From Rhodococcus triatomae BKS 15-14 (lineage in GTDB: Bacteria > Actinomycetota > Actinomycetes > Mycobacteriales > Mycobacteriaceae): a stretch of 64,000 nucleotides of DNA. This document shows positions 16,344 to 24,683 of this stretch, piece after piece (the first letter of the stretch is position 1; each line of letters starts with the position of its first letter). Location: positions 59,940-123,939 of the forward strand of contig AODO01000063.1 of assembly GCA_000341795.1 (NCBI GenBank). The letters run 5' to 3'. The position numbers were made by a program, and so were the translations under genes. A model generated the notes under the pieces. That model saw nothing but the letters and a program-made list of their open reading frames with translations. It was not told the origin of the DNA and did not search any database.

Positions 16344-16367
16344 GCCCACGGAACACCGCGGGGCACG

Positions 16368-16553
16368 TCACATGCCGAGGTCGTCCGCGTACCCGGTCGC
16401 GCCGGCCTCGATGTGCGTGTACCCGCCGTCCACGTGAAGCTCGCTCCCGCCGAGAAATTCGGCGTCCGCACCGACGTCGACGACGGGCAGACCACCGTCG
16501 GGGTTCGCGTAGAGGTCGATCCCGGGGTCCGTGAGTGCATTGTTCTCCGTCAT
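16368..16553 (-). CDS. Small hypothetical acidic protein
   Basis: A 61-residue protein, MTENNALTDPGIDLYANPDGG at the N-terminus, then LPVVDVGADAEFLGGSELHVDGGYTHI. The ATG at 16553 follows AAAGGA; the longer frame to 16622 lacks such a site. It is soluble, acidic and unrecognised. The repeated short GG-containing turns suggest a compact beta protein. Confidence 0.5.
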   Translation of the reverse strand: MTENNALTDPGIDLYANPDGGLPVVDVGADAEFLGGSELHVDGGYTHIEAGATGYADDLGM

Positions 16554-16781
16554 CCCAGTCCTTTCCGAAGGGGGCCGAATGCCCCCTGACCACCGTCTCG
16601 GTAGGTAGATGCAGCCAGACACGGAAGGGTTCCCGCAACGGTGGAAACTCCACCGTCACCGGATTTGTAACGAATTCCGGTTCTGGACCGAACTACGCAG
16701 TGGTGGGGAGAACTTCCTGTCTCGATGTGTCAACCAGCTCGTCAATCAGTGACCACGTGGTTCAACCAAGGGGAGGAAATC

Positions 16782-17312
16782 ATGGGTAACAGAACGATTC
16801 GCCGGATGGGCGCCGCGGTGCTCGCGACGATCGGCCTGAGCGCGGCCGCCGCCACCGGCGGCGGTGCAGTCGCGAACGCCGAGCCGTCGTCGACGAACAT
16901 GACCTGTTCGAGCCTCAACCCGTTGTTCTGGGCGCCGGCGTTCACCTGGTCGGTGAATGCGGCCTCGGGCGCGTCGCTCCCGCCCGGAGGCGACCGGCTC
17001 GAGCCGTCGCTTCTGCTCAGCGGAAACAACGAACTGCCCGCACCGCCCAGCGGCCTGTTCCCGGCCCTCGGCGTCAACTGGTACGGCAACCGGGTGCTCG
17101 TCGACTGGACCAACCGGGACACGGGGCAGTCCGGTCGCAGCGTCAGCGACGAGACCGCCCTGCTGCAGAAACCGAGCATCCCGATCAACCGGACCTGGAC
17201 GGGTACCGGCGTCGTCGACTTCACCGTCACCATTCAGACCGGCGGCGGTTGGTGGTTCGTGAACCCGCAGAACGCGGTCTGCCGGGGCACCGTCTCCATT
17301 CTCCCGGCCTGA
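16782..17312 (+). CDS. Exported protein of a two-member family (paralogue of 47649-48182)
   Basis: The 176-residue protein has a signal peptide (RMGAAVLATIGLSAAAATGGGAVANAEP, cleavage after ANA) and two cysteines (MTCSSL, AVCRG). GGGAGGAAATC precedes the ATG. The segment VDWTNRDTGQSGRSVS matches VDWQNADTGRSGTVS in the exported protein at 47649-48182, so both belong to one beta-sandwich-like secreted family. Function unknown; likely an envelope or secreted binding protein. Confidence 0.75.
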   Translation: MGNRTIRRMGAAVLATIGLSAAAATGGGAVANAEPSSTNMTCSSLNPLFWAPAFTWSVNAASGASLPPGGDRLEPSLLLSGNNELPAPPSGLFPALGVNWYGNRVLVDWTNRDTGQSGRSVSDETALLQKPSIPINRTWTGTGVVDFTVTIQTGGGWWFVNPQNAVCRGTVSILPA

Positions 17313-17317
17313 TCGGA

Positions 17318-17364
17318 CCTCGGCTCACCGCGTCGGTGTCGGTGTCGACGCCGGTGAGCCGAGG
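17318..17364. terminator. Bidirectional hairpin terminator
   Basis: Perfect 13-bp arms CCTCGGCTCACCG/CGGTGAGCCGAGG with a 21-nt loop, 6 nt after the stop of the exported protein gene. It lies 184 nt downstream of the convergent acyl-CoA dehydrogenase stop, so it serves the plus-strand gene chiefly. Confidence 0.8.
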
Positions 17365-17547
17365 GCCGATTCACGATCAGCGCCGACGTGAACGTCGTGG
17401 TGTTCGACGCCGCCGAACACACCACGACTCGGAGAAGCGGCACGAGAATCACCGCCGGTGTCGCCGAAGCCGTACGCGACCCCCAATCCCAGGTACCCGA
17501 CGGGCCGATGGATACCGGGCCGACCGCTCGACCCGGTATCGGCCGCC

Positions 17548-18792
17548 CTAGCGCCTCATGAATCCGAAGAGGTGCCCGGCGACCTTGCGGATCTGGATCT
17601 CCTCCGCCCCCTCGGTGATGCGGTAACGCCGGTGGTGCCGGTAGATGTGCTCGAACGGCGTGTGCCTGCTGTAGCCCATCCCGCCGTGCACCTGCATGGC
17701 GCGGTCCGCGGCGTCGCAGACCAGGCGGTTGGCGCGGTAGTTGCACATCGACACCCGGTCGGACACCTCCATGTGCGACCGACGGTCGAGGTCGTGCGCG
17801 GTGTGCCGCACCAGTGCCCGCACCATGGCGGCATCGGTGTGGAGTTCGACGAGCGGCCACTGGATGGCCTGACGCGCCGCGAGCGGCTGCCCGAACGTGA
17901 CTCGCTCCTTGGCGTAGTCCACGGCCCGGTCGATGCAGTACTGGGCGGCGCCGAGACTGCTCGCCGCCTGACGGATCCGGTTCTCGTGGACGAACGCCTG
18001 CGCGATCACGAGACCCTGTCCCTCCCCTCCGAGGATCGCGGAATCCGGGACACGGACCTCGCGCAGGGAGACGTCGGCGTGATCGGTGGGCATGTTCAGG
18101 GTCCAGCGGAAGAGGTCGACCGAGAACCCGGCGCTGTCCACGGGCACGATGAACGCGGTGATGCCGAGCGCGTCGCCCGGCTTGCCCGACGTTCGAGCGA
18201 ACACGAGATCGTGTGTTGCGACGTGCATTCCGGTGTTCCAGCGCTTCGCGCCGGTGAGGATCCAGTCGTCCCCGGACCGGACGCCGGTCGTCTCCATCCA
18301 GGTCGCGTCAGAGCCGTGATCCGGTTCGGTCAGCCCGAAACCCATCACACAGTCACCCGTGACGAGAGCATCCGCGAACTCGTCCTTCTGTTCCCGAGTT
18401 CCGTACTTCCAGATCAGGTGCACGCTGGGAAAGTTCCCGACGATCGACGACTCGTCCTGTAGGTCGTTGTGGAGTCCGAGCCCCCGGTGAGCGAGATGTT
18501 CACGTACCACGGCCATTTCGAGGTTCGTGGTGCCGGATCCGCCGAGCTCCTCGGGGAGGTCACGCCGGAGGAAACCGGCCTTGTCTGCGCGGCGGCGCAT
18601 CTCGGCCAGCAGTTCGTGCCAGTCGGCTCGCGGGAGCCCACCGGCCTCGAAATCGGTTCGGGCCCACTCGCGACGGTGGTCGAAGAACCGTTCGTTGTCG
18701 TCCGCGGCCTGCAGTGGAGCGATCTCCGCCTCGATGAAGCGATCGAGGTCCGCCAGCAACTGCGTCACGTCCTGCGGGATGTCGAAATCCAT
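17548..18792 (-). CDS. Acyl-CoA dehydrogenase
   Basis: The 414-residue protein has the full ACAD layout. N-terminal helical domain; CVMGFGLTEPDHGSDATWMET for FAD/substrate; ILTGAKRWNTGM; then FGQPLAARQAIQWPLVE and MQVHGGMGYSRHTPFEHIYRHHRRYRITEGAEEIQIRKV. The Glu in ITEG occupies the catalytic-base position of medium-chain enzymes. It oxidises an acyl-CoA to the enoyl-CoA; the family that includes ACAD10/11-like proteins often pairs with aminoglycoside-phosphotransferase-like kinases, as here. A palindrome 27 nt upstream (18819-18836) probably governs it. Confidence 0.92.
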   Translation of the reverse strand: MDFDIPQDVTQLLADLDRFIEAEIAPLQAADDNERFFDHRREWARTDFEAGGLPRADWHELLAEMRRRADKAGFLRRDLPEELGGSGTTNLEMAVVREHLAHRGLGLHNDLQDESSIVGNFPSVHLIWKYGTREQKDEFADALVTGDCVMGFGLTEPDHGSDATWMETTGVRSGDDWILTGAKRWNTGMHVATHDLVFARTSGKPGDALGITAFIVPVDSAGFSVDLFRWTLNMPTDHADVSLREVRVPDSAILGGEGQGLVIAQAFVHENRIRQAASSLGAAQYCIDRAVDYAKERVTFGQPLAARQAIQWPLVELHTDAAMVRALVRHTAHDLDRRSHMEVSDRVSMCNYRANRLVCDAADRAMQVHGGMGYSRHTPFEHIYRHHRRYRITEGAEEIQIRKVAGHLFGFMRR

Positions 18793-18818
18793 GCCTGATC
18801 CTCCACGAGGCGGTAGTC

Positions 18819-18836
18819 GATGAACGATTGTTCATC
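18819..18836. promoter_or_regulatory. Operator site 1 (TGAACGATTGTTCA) before acyl-CoA dehydrogenase
   Basis: Arms GATGAAC and GTTCATC around GATT. It matches the symmetric consensus TGAACGATCGTTCA at 13 of 14 positions. Two further copies occur at 18931 and 21669 in this locus. Confidence 0.7.
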
Positions 18837-18930
18837 GGGACAGTAGCCCCGGCGGCAGGCCAGATCAAGGGTGTCGATCCACGGTGGACAGGACATTTCG
18901 CGACCACCTCCTTGACACCGAGCGCAGAAA

Positions 18931-18944
18931 TGAGCGATCGTTCA
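18931..18944. promoter_or_regulatory. Operator site 2 (TGAGCGATCGTTCA) before TetR gene
   Basis: 13 of 14 matches to TGAACGATCGTTCA, 25 nt before the GTG of the TetR gene at 18970. The position suggests autorepression. Confidence 0.7.
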
Positions 18945-18969
18945 CCAAGAGCCGGACCGGAGGAGGACC

Positions 18970-19608
18970 GTGGCGAACGCATCGAGAACCGACCACGCCC
19001 CGAGCTCCGCCGTGCGTGAGAGCGACGACCCGGCTGCGGCGGAGCTCATCACCGCCGCGGTCACGACGATGGCTGCGAAGGGCTACCACGGCACCTCGGT
19101 GCGCGACATCGCGGCGGCGGCGGGGTTGGCGGTCGGGTCGCTGTACAACCACTTCGGTTCCAAGCACGACCTCCTCGCCCTGATCCTCGATCGCGGCATG
19201 GACCAGTTGGTCACCGACACCGAGGCGGTGCTCCTGAACGCCGGCGGCGATCCCGCCGACCGGCTGCGCGCCATCGTCGGAGTGCACGTCGGCCGGCACA
19301 CGCGCTCCCCCCGCGAAAGCCTGCTCGGCAACTCCGAACTGCGCAGCCTGGACCCCGCCGCGCGCGCCGTTGTCGTCACGAAACGTGATGTACAGCAACG
19401 CATCTTCGATCGAGTCGTCGCCGACGGCGTCGTCCGCGGCGTCTTCACCACCCCGACCCCCGCCGACGCCGCGCGGTTCGTCGTGACGGCGTGCACCGCC
19501 GTCGCAACCTGGTACCGGTCCGACGGCCCCCTGACCGCCGACGAGATCATCTCCCGCTATCAGGACATCGCGCTGGACGCGGTCGGCCACCGAGGAGCAC
19601 GACTGTGA
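18970..19608 (+). CDS. TetR family regulator of the acyl-CoA locus
   Basis: A 212-residue TetR protein: AAELITAAVTTMAAKGYHGTSVRDIAAAAGLAVGSLYNHFGSKHDLLALIL is the helix-turn-helix domain. It is followed by a ligand-binding domain that includes ESLLGNSELRSL, a KstR2/FadR-like arrangement often responding to acyl-CoA. GTG start with AGGAGGA. It overlaps the kinase gene by GTGA, and operators of one motif flank it on both sides, so it likely represses itself, the acyl-CoA dehydrogenase and the 21695 operon. Confidence 0.88.
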   Translation: MANASRTDHAPSSAVRESDDPAAAELITAAVTTMAAKGYHGTSVRDIAAAAGLAVGSLYNHFGSKHDLLALILDRGMDQLVTDTEAVLLNAGGDPADRLRAIVGVHVGRHTRSPRESLLGNSELRSLDPAARAVVVTKRDVQQRIFDRVVADGVVRGVFTTPTPADAARFVVTACTAVATWYRSDGPLTADEIISRYQDIALDAVGHRGARL

Positions 19609-20981
19609 GCACCGAAACCGCACCGACCGCCGACGCCCTCCGTGACGCGCTCGAGCGCCGCATCCGCGCCGTACTCGGCGATGCGGTCACCGTGTCGGAA
19701 CCGACCCGGTTGACCGGCGGCGCGAGCCGTGAGACGTGGGCGTTCACCGTCACCGATCCGTCGACCGGACGCCGAGACCTCATCCTGCGCCGCGACCCGC
19801 CCGGTTTCGAGGATCCGCAGCGTATGGCCGTCGAAGCGGAGTCCTTCACCGAGGCGCTGCGGGCCGGCGTTCCCGTTCCCGAACTCGTCGACCACAGCAC
19901 CGGTCACGGCCGTGCCGCCGCAGCGCTCGGGTCCTCCTACCTGGTGATGGACAGGCTTCCCGGCGAGGCACTCCCGCAACGACTGCTGCGCGACGACCGC
20001 TACGCCTCGGTCCGCTCGGCACTCCCGTACGAGTTGGGACGCGTCCTCGCTCGCATCCATCGCATGGATGCCGACGCCGTGCCCGGACTGGCCGGCGGCG
20101 ATCAGGTCGAGCAGCTGTTCGCCATGTACCGCGGGACGGGCATCCGGCTGCCCGTCCTGGAGATCGCGTTCCGGTGGCTGCGCACGCACCGCCCGCAGAC
20201 CGAGCGTGACACCGTCGTGCACGGCGATTTCCGCAACGGCAACATCCTCGTCGACGACTCCGGCATCCGGGCAGTCCTCGACTGGGAGCTGGTGCACCGC
20301 GGCGATCCCATGGAGGACCTGGGCTGGCTGTGCGTCAAGACCTGGCGGTTCGGGTCGCCCCTGCCGGTCGGCGGATTCGGCGAACGCGCGGACCTGTTCC
20401 GCGGATACGAGGACGAATGCGGCATCGCACCCGATCCGGAGAGCGTGCGGTGGTGGGAGCTGTACGGGACACTCCGCTGGGCGGTGATGTGCGGGCACCA
20501 GGCGAACCGGGGTCTCGTGGACGGCGAGGACAACGCGCTGGAGCTGCTCGCGATCGGCCGTCGCGTCGCCGAGTGCGAGAAGGACCTGCTGGACCTGCTC
20601 GGCCTCGGCCACGACGACGCGCCCGTTCCCGGCCCGGAGCCCAGCACGGCGGACGACCTGTTCGGGCGTCCCTCGGCCACCGAACTGCTCGGCGTCGTGC
20701 GGGAGTTCGTCCGCCGCAACGCCGCGGGCGGCGACCCGCAGGCCGCGTACCTCTCACGAGTCGCGGCGAACGTCCTCGGTGTCGCCGCCCGCGAGGCGGC
20801 CCTCGGCCCCGAACTGCGCACCCGACATCGGAAAGCGCTCGAGGCCGCCGGATTCGACTCCGAGACCACGCTCGCGAAGGCATTGCGCGCCGGCACCGCG
20901 TCGGCGGACGACCCGGCCGTCGCGCACGCGGTCCGTCAGGCCGCCGCCGCCCGGCTGGCGGTCGCGAATCCCCGCTACTGA
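19605..20981 (+). CDS. APH/ACAD10-like phosphotransferase fused to DUF6285
   Basis: The 458-residue protein has an aminoglycoside-phosphotransferase-like kinase domain (residues about 20-330). SEPTRLTGGASRETWAFTV is the nucleotide loop, VVHGDFRNGNIL carries the catalytic HGDxxxxN, and AVLDWELVHRGDPMEDLGWL the metal-binding DWE. From about residue 350 a second domain, DDLFGRPSATELLGVVREFVRRN to ARVAANVLGVAAREAALG, matches DUF6285, usually encoded as a separate gene. Such kinases near ACADs phosphorylate hydroxyacyl substrates. It overlaps the TetR stop and converges with the next gene by 7 nt. Confidence 0.85.
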   Translation: MSTETAPTADALRDALERRIRAVLGDAVTVSEPTRLTGGASRETWAFTVTDPSTGRRDLILRRDPPGFEDPQRMAVEAESFTEALRAGVPVPELVDHSTGHGRAAAALGSSYLVMDRLPGEALPQRLLRDDRYASVRSALPYELGRVLARIHRMDADAVPGLAGGDQVEQLFAMYRGTGIRLPVLEIAFRWLRTHRPQTERDTVVHGDFRNGNILVDDSGIRAVLDWELVHRGDPMEDLGWLCVKTWRFGSPLPVGGFGERADLFRGYEDECGIAPDPESVRWWELYGTLRWAVMCGHQANRGLVDGEDNALELLAIGRRVAECEKDLLDLLGLGHDDAPVPGPEPSTADDLFGRPSATELLGVVREFVRRNAAGGDPQAAYLSRVAANVLGVAAREAALGPELRTRHRKALEAAGFDSETTLAKALRAGTASADDPAVAHAVRQAAAARLAVANPRY

Positions 20982-21574
20982 GCGACGGGGTCGTCGTGAA
21001 CGGGTACGACCAGATCTGCTTCGGTCAGCGCCTGCAGGAAGTAGGTCTCGAGGGCCCAGCGCAGCGAGCTGCGGCTGCGGTGGGTTGCGTTCTCGAATCC
21101 GACGAGGAGGTACATCGCGACCGTCGCGTACCGATCGGCCCGTTCGCGGTCGCCGATGGCGTCGAAGTAGACGTCCGCGATGAAGTTCCGACGTTCCTCG
21201 TCGGCTTCGACCTGGATGGCGCGGACGGCGGGATCGTGGGCCGCCCACACCCGGATCGCGGCCTCGGACTCGTGGGGAAGGGCGAGCGCGACGTCGATCA
21301 GGAACCGCAGTCGCTGCTCGGGGTCGGCGACCTCCCGAGCGCTGCGGATGAACCGGTCGCTCTTCTCCTCACGCCAGTACCGAATGAGCGTGGCGGTGTA
21401 GTCGCCCCAGTTCGAGAACGCGTGGTAGAAGGACCCGGTGGTCGCACCGACCTCCTCGCACACGGTCGCCAGCTTGAGTCCGGCGTGGCCGTGCTTCGCC
21501 AGCACCAGCAGCCCGGCCTCGAGGTAACGCAGCTGCGCACCTCGGGTCGGCGTCGACTTCCTGCCCTCGTCCAA
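20975..21574 (-). CDS. Second TetR family regulator
   Basis: The 199-residue protein has a TetR helix-turn-helix (RYLEAGLLVLAKHGHAGLKLATVCEEVGATTGSFYHAFSNWGDYTATLI) and a C-terminal helical ligand domain. The start is placed at a TTG (21574) because GAGAGGA lies 7 nt before it and this gives the usual short N-terminus; a longer ATG frame reaches 21649 but would intrude into the divergent promoter. It diverges from the MpaB-like oxygenase gene. Confidence 0.82.
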   Translation of the reverse strand: MDEGRKSTPTRGAQLRYLEAGLLVLAKHGHAGLKLATVCEEVGATTGSFYHAFSNWGDYTATLIRYWREEKSDRFIRSAREVADPEQRLRFLIDVALALPHESEAAIRVWAAHDPAVRAIQVEADEERRNFIADVYFDAIGDRERADRYATVAMYLLVGFENATHRSRSSLRWALETYFLQALTEADLVVPVHDDPVAQ

Positions 21575-21668
21575 CGCGCTTCCTCTCTCGCCATCGATCC
21601 GTTGCGGGCTGTCCGAGACCCGCGAGGTGTGACCCCTTGCACAAAACAATAACCCGACTTACGCTCAC

Positions 21669-21682
21669 TGAACGATCGCTAA
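21669..21682. promoter_or_regulatory. Operator site 3 (TGAACGATCGCTAA) before the oxygenase operon
   Basis: 12 of 14 matches to TGAACGATCGTTCA, 12 nt upstream of the GTG at 21695 and overlapping the ribosome-site region. Third copy of the motif within 3 kb. Confidence 0.55.
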
Positions 21683-21694
21683 AGGAGAGTCGAC

Positions 21695-22603
21695 GTGAGC
21701 AAGCGCAACCCGAATATCGGCCTCGATCCCGAGACGCGATATGTGGAGATCTACCGAAACCTCTCGACCTACGAGTTTCCCTGGGACATCAACCAGTCCC
21801 TGAGCTTCGCCCTCTTCCGCACCTACGCCGTCCCCAGCATCGGCAGGCTGCTCGACGAGACCGGCGCGTTCACCCAGGACACCCAGAAGCGGTACGACGA
21901 CACCTCGATCCTGCTCGAACTGCCGCTTCTCGACGGCTTCGACAGCAGGAACGGCAAGGACGCACTGCGCCGCATCAACCAGATGCACCGGATGTACGAC
22001 ATCTCGAACGAGGACTTCCTGTACGTCCTGTCCACCTTCGTCGTCGTCCCGGCGCGGTGGATCGAGAAGTTCGGGTGGCGTCAGCTCACCACCGCCGAAC
22101 TGCGCGCCTCGGTTCGCTACTACCAGACGCTCGGCAAGCACATGAACATCAAGGACATCCCCGAGACCTTCGACGGGTTCGCGACGTTCATGGACGACTA
22201 CGAGGCGACGCACTTCGCGTTCGATCCCGGAGCCCGCCGCGTCGCCGACGCGACCCTCGACCTGCTCGCGTCGTTCTACCCGAGTTTCGCCAAGCCCGTC
22301 ATCGAGGTCTTCAGTCGCTCGCTGATGGACACGGCGCTGCTGGACGCCTTCCGGTACCGCGATCCCGGACCGTTGGCGCGGCGGCTGTCCGAGGGCGCGC
22401 TCAAGGTTCGCGCACGCATCGTCGCCGTCCTCCCGCCGCGACGCACGCCGATGCACGTTCACGACATGCCTCGGATCAAGAGCTACCCCAACGGATTCGA
22501 GATCGCGAAGATGGGCACCTTCACACCAGGCTGCCCCGTCCGCCACAGCGGCACCGAGCTCGCGGCAGCGGGCGAATCCACGGCGGGCGAACCCGCGAAC
22601 TGA
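21695..22603 (+). CDS. MpaB/DUF2236 family haem oxygenase-like protein
   Basis: The 302-residue protein belongs to the DUF2236 (mpaB/latex-clearing) family. RYDDTSILL carries Arg66 and Thr70 with the same R-x3-T spacing as Lcp Arg164/Thr168. LRRINQMHRMYDISNEDFLYVLSTFVVVPARWIEKFGWRQLT supplies the conserved His98 at the axial-ligand position. MpaB cleaves an isoprenoid chain, so an oxidative attack on a lipid or terpenoid is plausible. No signal peptide is visible, so it acts inside. AAAGGAGAG precedes the GTG; an acyl-CoA ligase follows 64 nt later. Confidence 0.8.
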   Translation: MSKRNPNIGLDPETRYVEIYRNLSTYEFPWDINQSLSFALFRTYAVPSIGRLLDETGAFTQDTQKRYDDTSILLELPLLDGFDSRNGKDALRRINQMHRMYDISNEDFLYVLSTFVVVPARWIEKFGWRQLTTAELRASVRYYQTLGKHMNIKDIPETFDGFATFMDDYEATHFAFDPGARRVADATLDLLASFYPSFAKPVIEVFSRSLMDTALLDAFRYRDPGPLARRLSEGALKVRARIVAVLPPRRTPMHVHDMPRIKSYPNGFEIAKMGTFTPGCPVRHSGTELAAAGESTAGEPAN

Positions 22604-22667
22604 CCCCCCGATCCGGGTGGGGCGCCCCCTCCGTCCCACCCGGCCCACCCCCGAAAGGCGATCAGAC

Positions 22668-24236
22668 GTGCCCTCACCCGTCTCCGGTCAACCTCATCTC
22701 GCCCGACGCAACCACTGGATGAACCAGCTGCAGCGCCACGCCGCGACGATCGGCGACCGCCCTGCCATCCGGTTCACCGGCGCGACCACCACCTGGGCCG
22801 AACTGCGCGACCGCGTGCACGCACTGGCGTCCGCGTTCGCCGCGCGCGGCGTCGAATTCGGCGACCGCGTCGCACTGATCACCGGCAACCGGCCCGAGTT
22901 CGTCGAAACCGTTCTCGCCACCAACCTCCTCGGCGCCATCGCCGTTCCGATCAACTTCCGGCTCACCGGCCCCGAGGCCGGCTACATCCTCGACGACTGC
23001 GGCGCCAAGATCGTCGTCGTCGACGACATCGCACTCCCGATCGTGGTGTCCGCGCTCCCCGCGTTGGCCGCACCACCGCAGGTCGTCGCCGTCTCAGCCG
23101 ATGCGGTGGGCACCGAGTCCTACAGCGACCTGATCGACGGCACGCCCTCCCCGGACGAGCACCCGGACGTTCCGGAGGACTCACCTGCGCTGATCATGTA
23201 CACCTCCGGAACGACCGGACGACCCAAGGGCGCGATCCTCACCCACCTGAACCTGCAGTCGCAGGGGACGACCGTGATGCGCGCCTTCCAGTACGTCGAC
23301 GAGGACGAGGTCAACCTGATCGCGTCACCGCTCTTTCACATCGGTGCCGTCGGCTCGGTCATCCCGACGATCTACGTGGGCGGCACGCTGGTGATCCACC
23401 CGACCCGCGCCTTCGTCGCGACCGAGATCCTCGACACCATCGAGACCGAGGGGGTCACCAGCGTCTTCCTCGTGCCCACACAGTGGCAGGCGGTGTGCGC
23501 GGACCCGACTGTGCCGCAACGCGACCTCACTCGTTTGCGCATCCTGGGGTGGGGTGCGGCACCGGCGTCCGACACGCTGCTGCGGGCCATGTCGGACACG
23601 TTCCCCGATGCCATGAACATCGCGCTGTTCGGGCAGACGGAGATGTCGCCGGTGACGTGCGTGCTGCACGGCAAGGACGCCCTGCGCAAACTCGGATCGG
23701 TCGGCCGCCCCATCGCCACGGTCACGGCGCGGGTCGTCACCCCGGACATGGAGGACGTGGCACCCGGCGAGGTCGGCGAAATCGTCTACCGCGGACCGGG
23801 AATGATGCTCGGCTACTGGAACAAGCCGGACGCCACCGCCGATGCGTTCCACGGCGGCTGGTTCCACTCCGGCGATCTCGTCCGCGTCGACGAGGACGGC
23901 TTCGTGTACGTCGTCGACCGCGCCAAGGACATGATCATTTCCGGGGGCGAGAACATCTACTGCTCCGAAGTGGAGAACGTGCTGGCCGGCCATCCCGACA
24001 TCGTCGAGGTCAGCATCGTCGGGCGACCCCACCCGGTGTGGGGGGAGACGCCCGTCGCGTATGTCGCACTGCGTGATTCCGCCGCGCTCGACATCGAGTC
24101 ACTGCGCGAGTGGGCGTCGGCGTCGCTCGCCCGCTACAAGCTGCCGACCGCCCTCGAACTGATCGACGCCCTGCCTCGCAACGCGTCCGGCAAGGTGCTC
24201 AAGAATGCGCTGCGCGAGCAGATTCAGCCGGCATGA
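22668..24236 (+). CDS. Acyl-CoA synthetase (AMP-dependent ligase)
   Basis: The 522-residue enzyme has the ANL-superfamily motifs in order: ALIMYTSGTTGRPKGAILTH (A3), NIALFGQTEMSPVTC (A5), GGWFHSGDLVRVDEDGF (A7), VDRAKDMIISGGENIYCSEVE (A8) and LPRNASGKVLK with the catalytic lysine (A10). It activates a carboxylic acid to its CoA thioester, most likely the product made by the preceding oxygenase or a related fatty acid. The GTG at 22668 is chosen for length. It is cotranscribed with the MpaB-like gene. Confidence 0.92.
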   Translation: MPSPVSGQPHLARRNHWMNQLQRHAATIGDRPAIRFTGATTTWAELRDRVHALASAFAARGVEFGDRVALITGNRPEFVETVLATNLLGAIAVPINFRLTGPEAGYILDDCGAKIVVVDDIALPIVVSALPALAAPPQVVAVSADAVGTESYSDLIDGTPSPDEHPDVPEDSPALIMYTSGTTGRPKGAILTHLNLQSQGTTVMRAFQYVDEDEVNLIASPLFHIGAVGSVIPTIYVGGTLVIHPTRAFVATEILDTIETEGVTSVFLVPTQWQAVCADPTVPQRDLTRLRILGWGAAPASDTLLRAMSDTFPDAMNIALFGQTEMSPVTCVLHGKDALRKLGSVGRPIATVTARVVTPDMEDVAPGEVGEIVYRGPGMMLGYWNKPDATADAFHGGWFHSGDLVRVDEDGFVYVVDRAKDMIISGGENIYCSEVENVLAGHPDIVEVSIVGRPHPVWGETPVAYVALRDSAALDIESLREWASASLARYKLPTALELIDALPRNASGKVLKNALREQIQPA

Positions 24237-24251
24237 CGGCGGACGAGCCGG

Positions 24252-24557
24252 TCAGTGCGCCATTCGCCTGACCGGCCGTCCGTCCCGGTAGCGTTCCGAT
24301 TCCGACATCCCACCCCAGATCCCGTACTGCTCACCGATGTTCACGGCATGTGCCCGGCACTGCTCGATCACCGGGCACTGCGCGCACAGCGCCTTCGCCG
24401 TCCGGATGCGCCACGCCCTCGTCGGCCCGCGCTCGCCTTCCGGATGAAAGAACATCGCGCTGTCCATACCTCGACAGCGTGCCCGCAGTTGCCATTCCCA
24501 GGCGTCCGCCGTCGCGCCGGGCAACGTCACCGCCGCGCCGATCCGAGCCATCGCCAT
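24252..24557 (-). CDS. WhiB-family iron-sulfur regulator, WhiB3-like
   Basis: The 101-residue protein has the four WhiB cysteines (Cys28 in RARCRG, Cys58 and Cys61 in LCAQC, Cys67 in EQCRAH) that bind a 4Fe-4S cluster. GIWGGMSESER is the turn that contacts the sigma factor. CRGMDSAMFFHPEGERG resembles WhiB3 most. WhiB3 links redox state to lipid metabolism. The ATG at 24557 with GGAAGGA is preferred; the longer frame would start inside the 24608-24660 hairpin. That inverted repeat fills most of its promoter region. Confidence 0.88.
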   Translation of the reverse strand: MAMARIGAAVTLPGATADAWEWQLRARCRGMDSAMFFHPEGERGPTRAWRIRTAKALCAQCPVIEQCRAHAVNIGEQYGIWGGMSESERYRDGRPVRRMAH

Positions 24558-24607
24558 GCTTCGACCGTCCTTCCGTTGGCGCCATCGCGCCACAGCATCA
24601 GTCCGTC

Positions 24608-24660
24608 GCATGAACGGTTCCGTTCAGTCGATCAGACCGACTGAACGGAACCGTTCATGC
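24608..24660. repeat. Perfect 23-bp inverted repeat made of two TGAACGG-2-CCGTTCA palindromes
   Basis: Two 23-nt arms, exactly complementary, are separated by 7 nt (ATCAGAC). Each arm itself contains the palindrome TGAACGGTTCCGTTCA, so the element is both a strong hairpin and a pair of identical operator-like sites in opposite order. It lies between the fgd stop (24684) and the whiB start (24557) and could terminate fgd, serve as a double operator for whiB, or both. Confidence 0.75.
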
Positions 24661-24683
24661 CACCACACAAACACAAACCCCCA

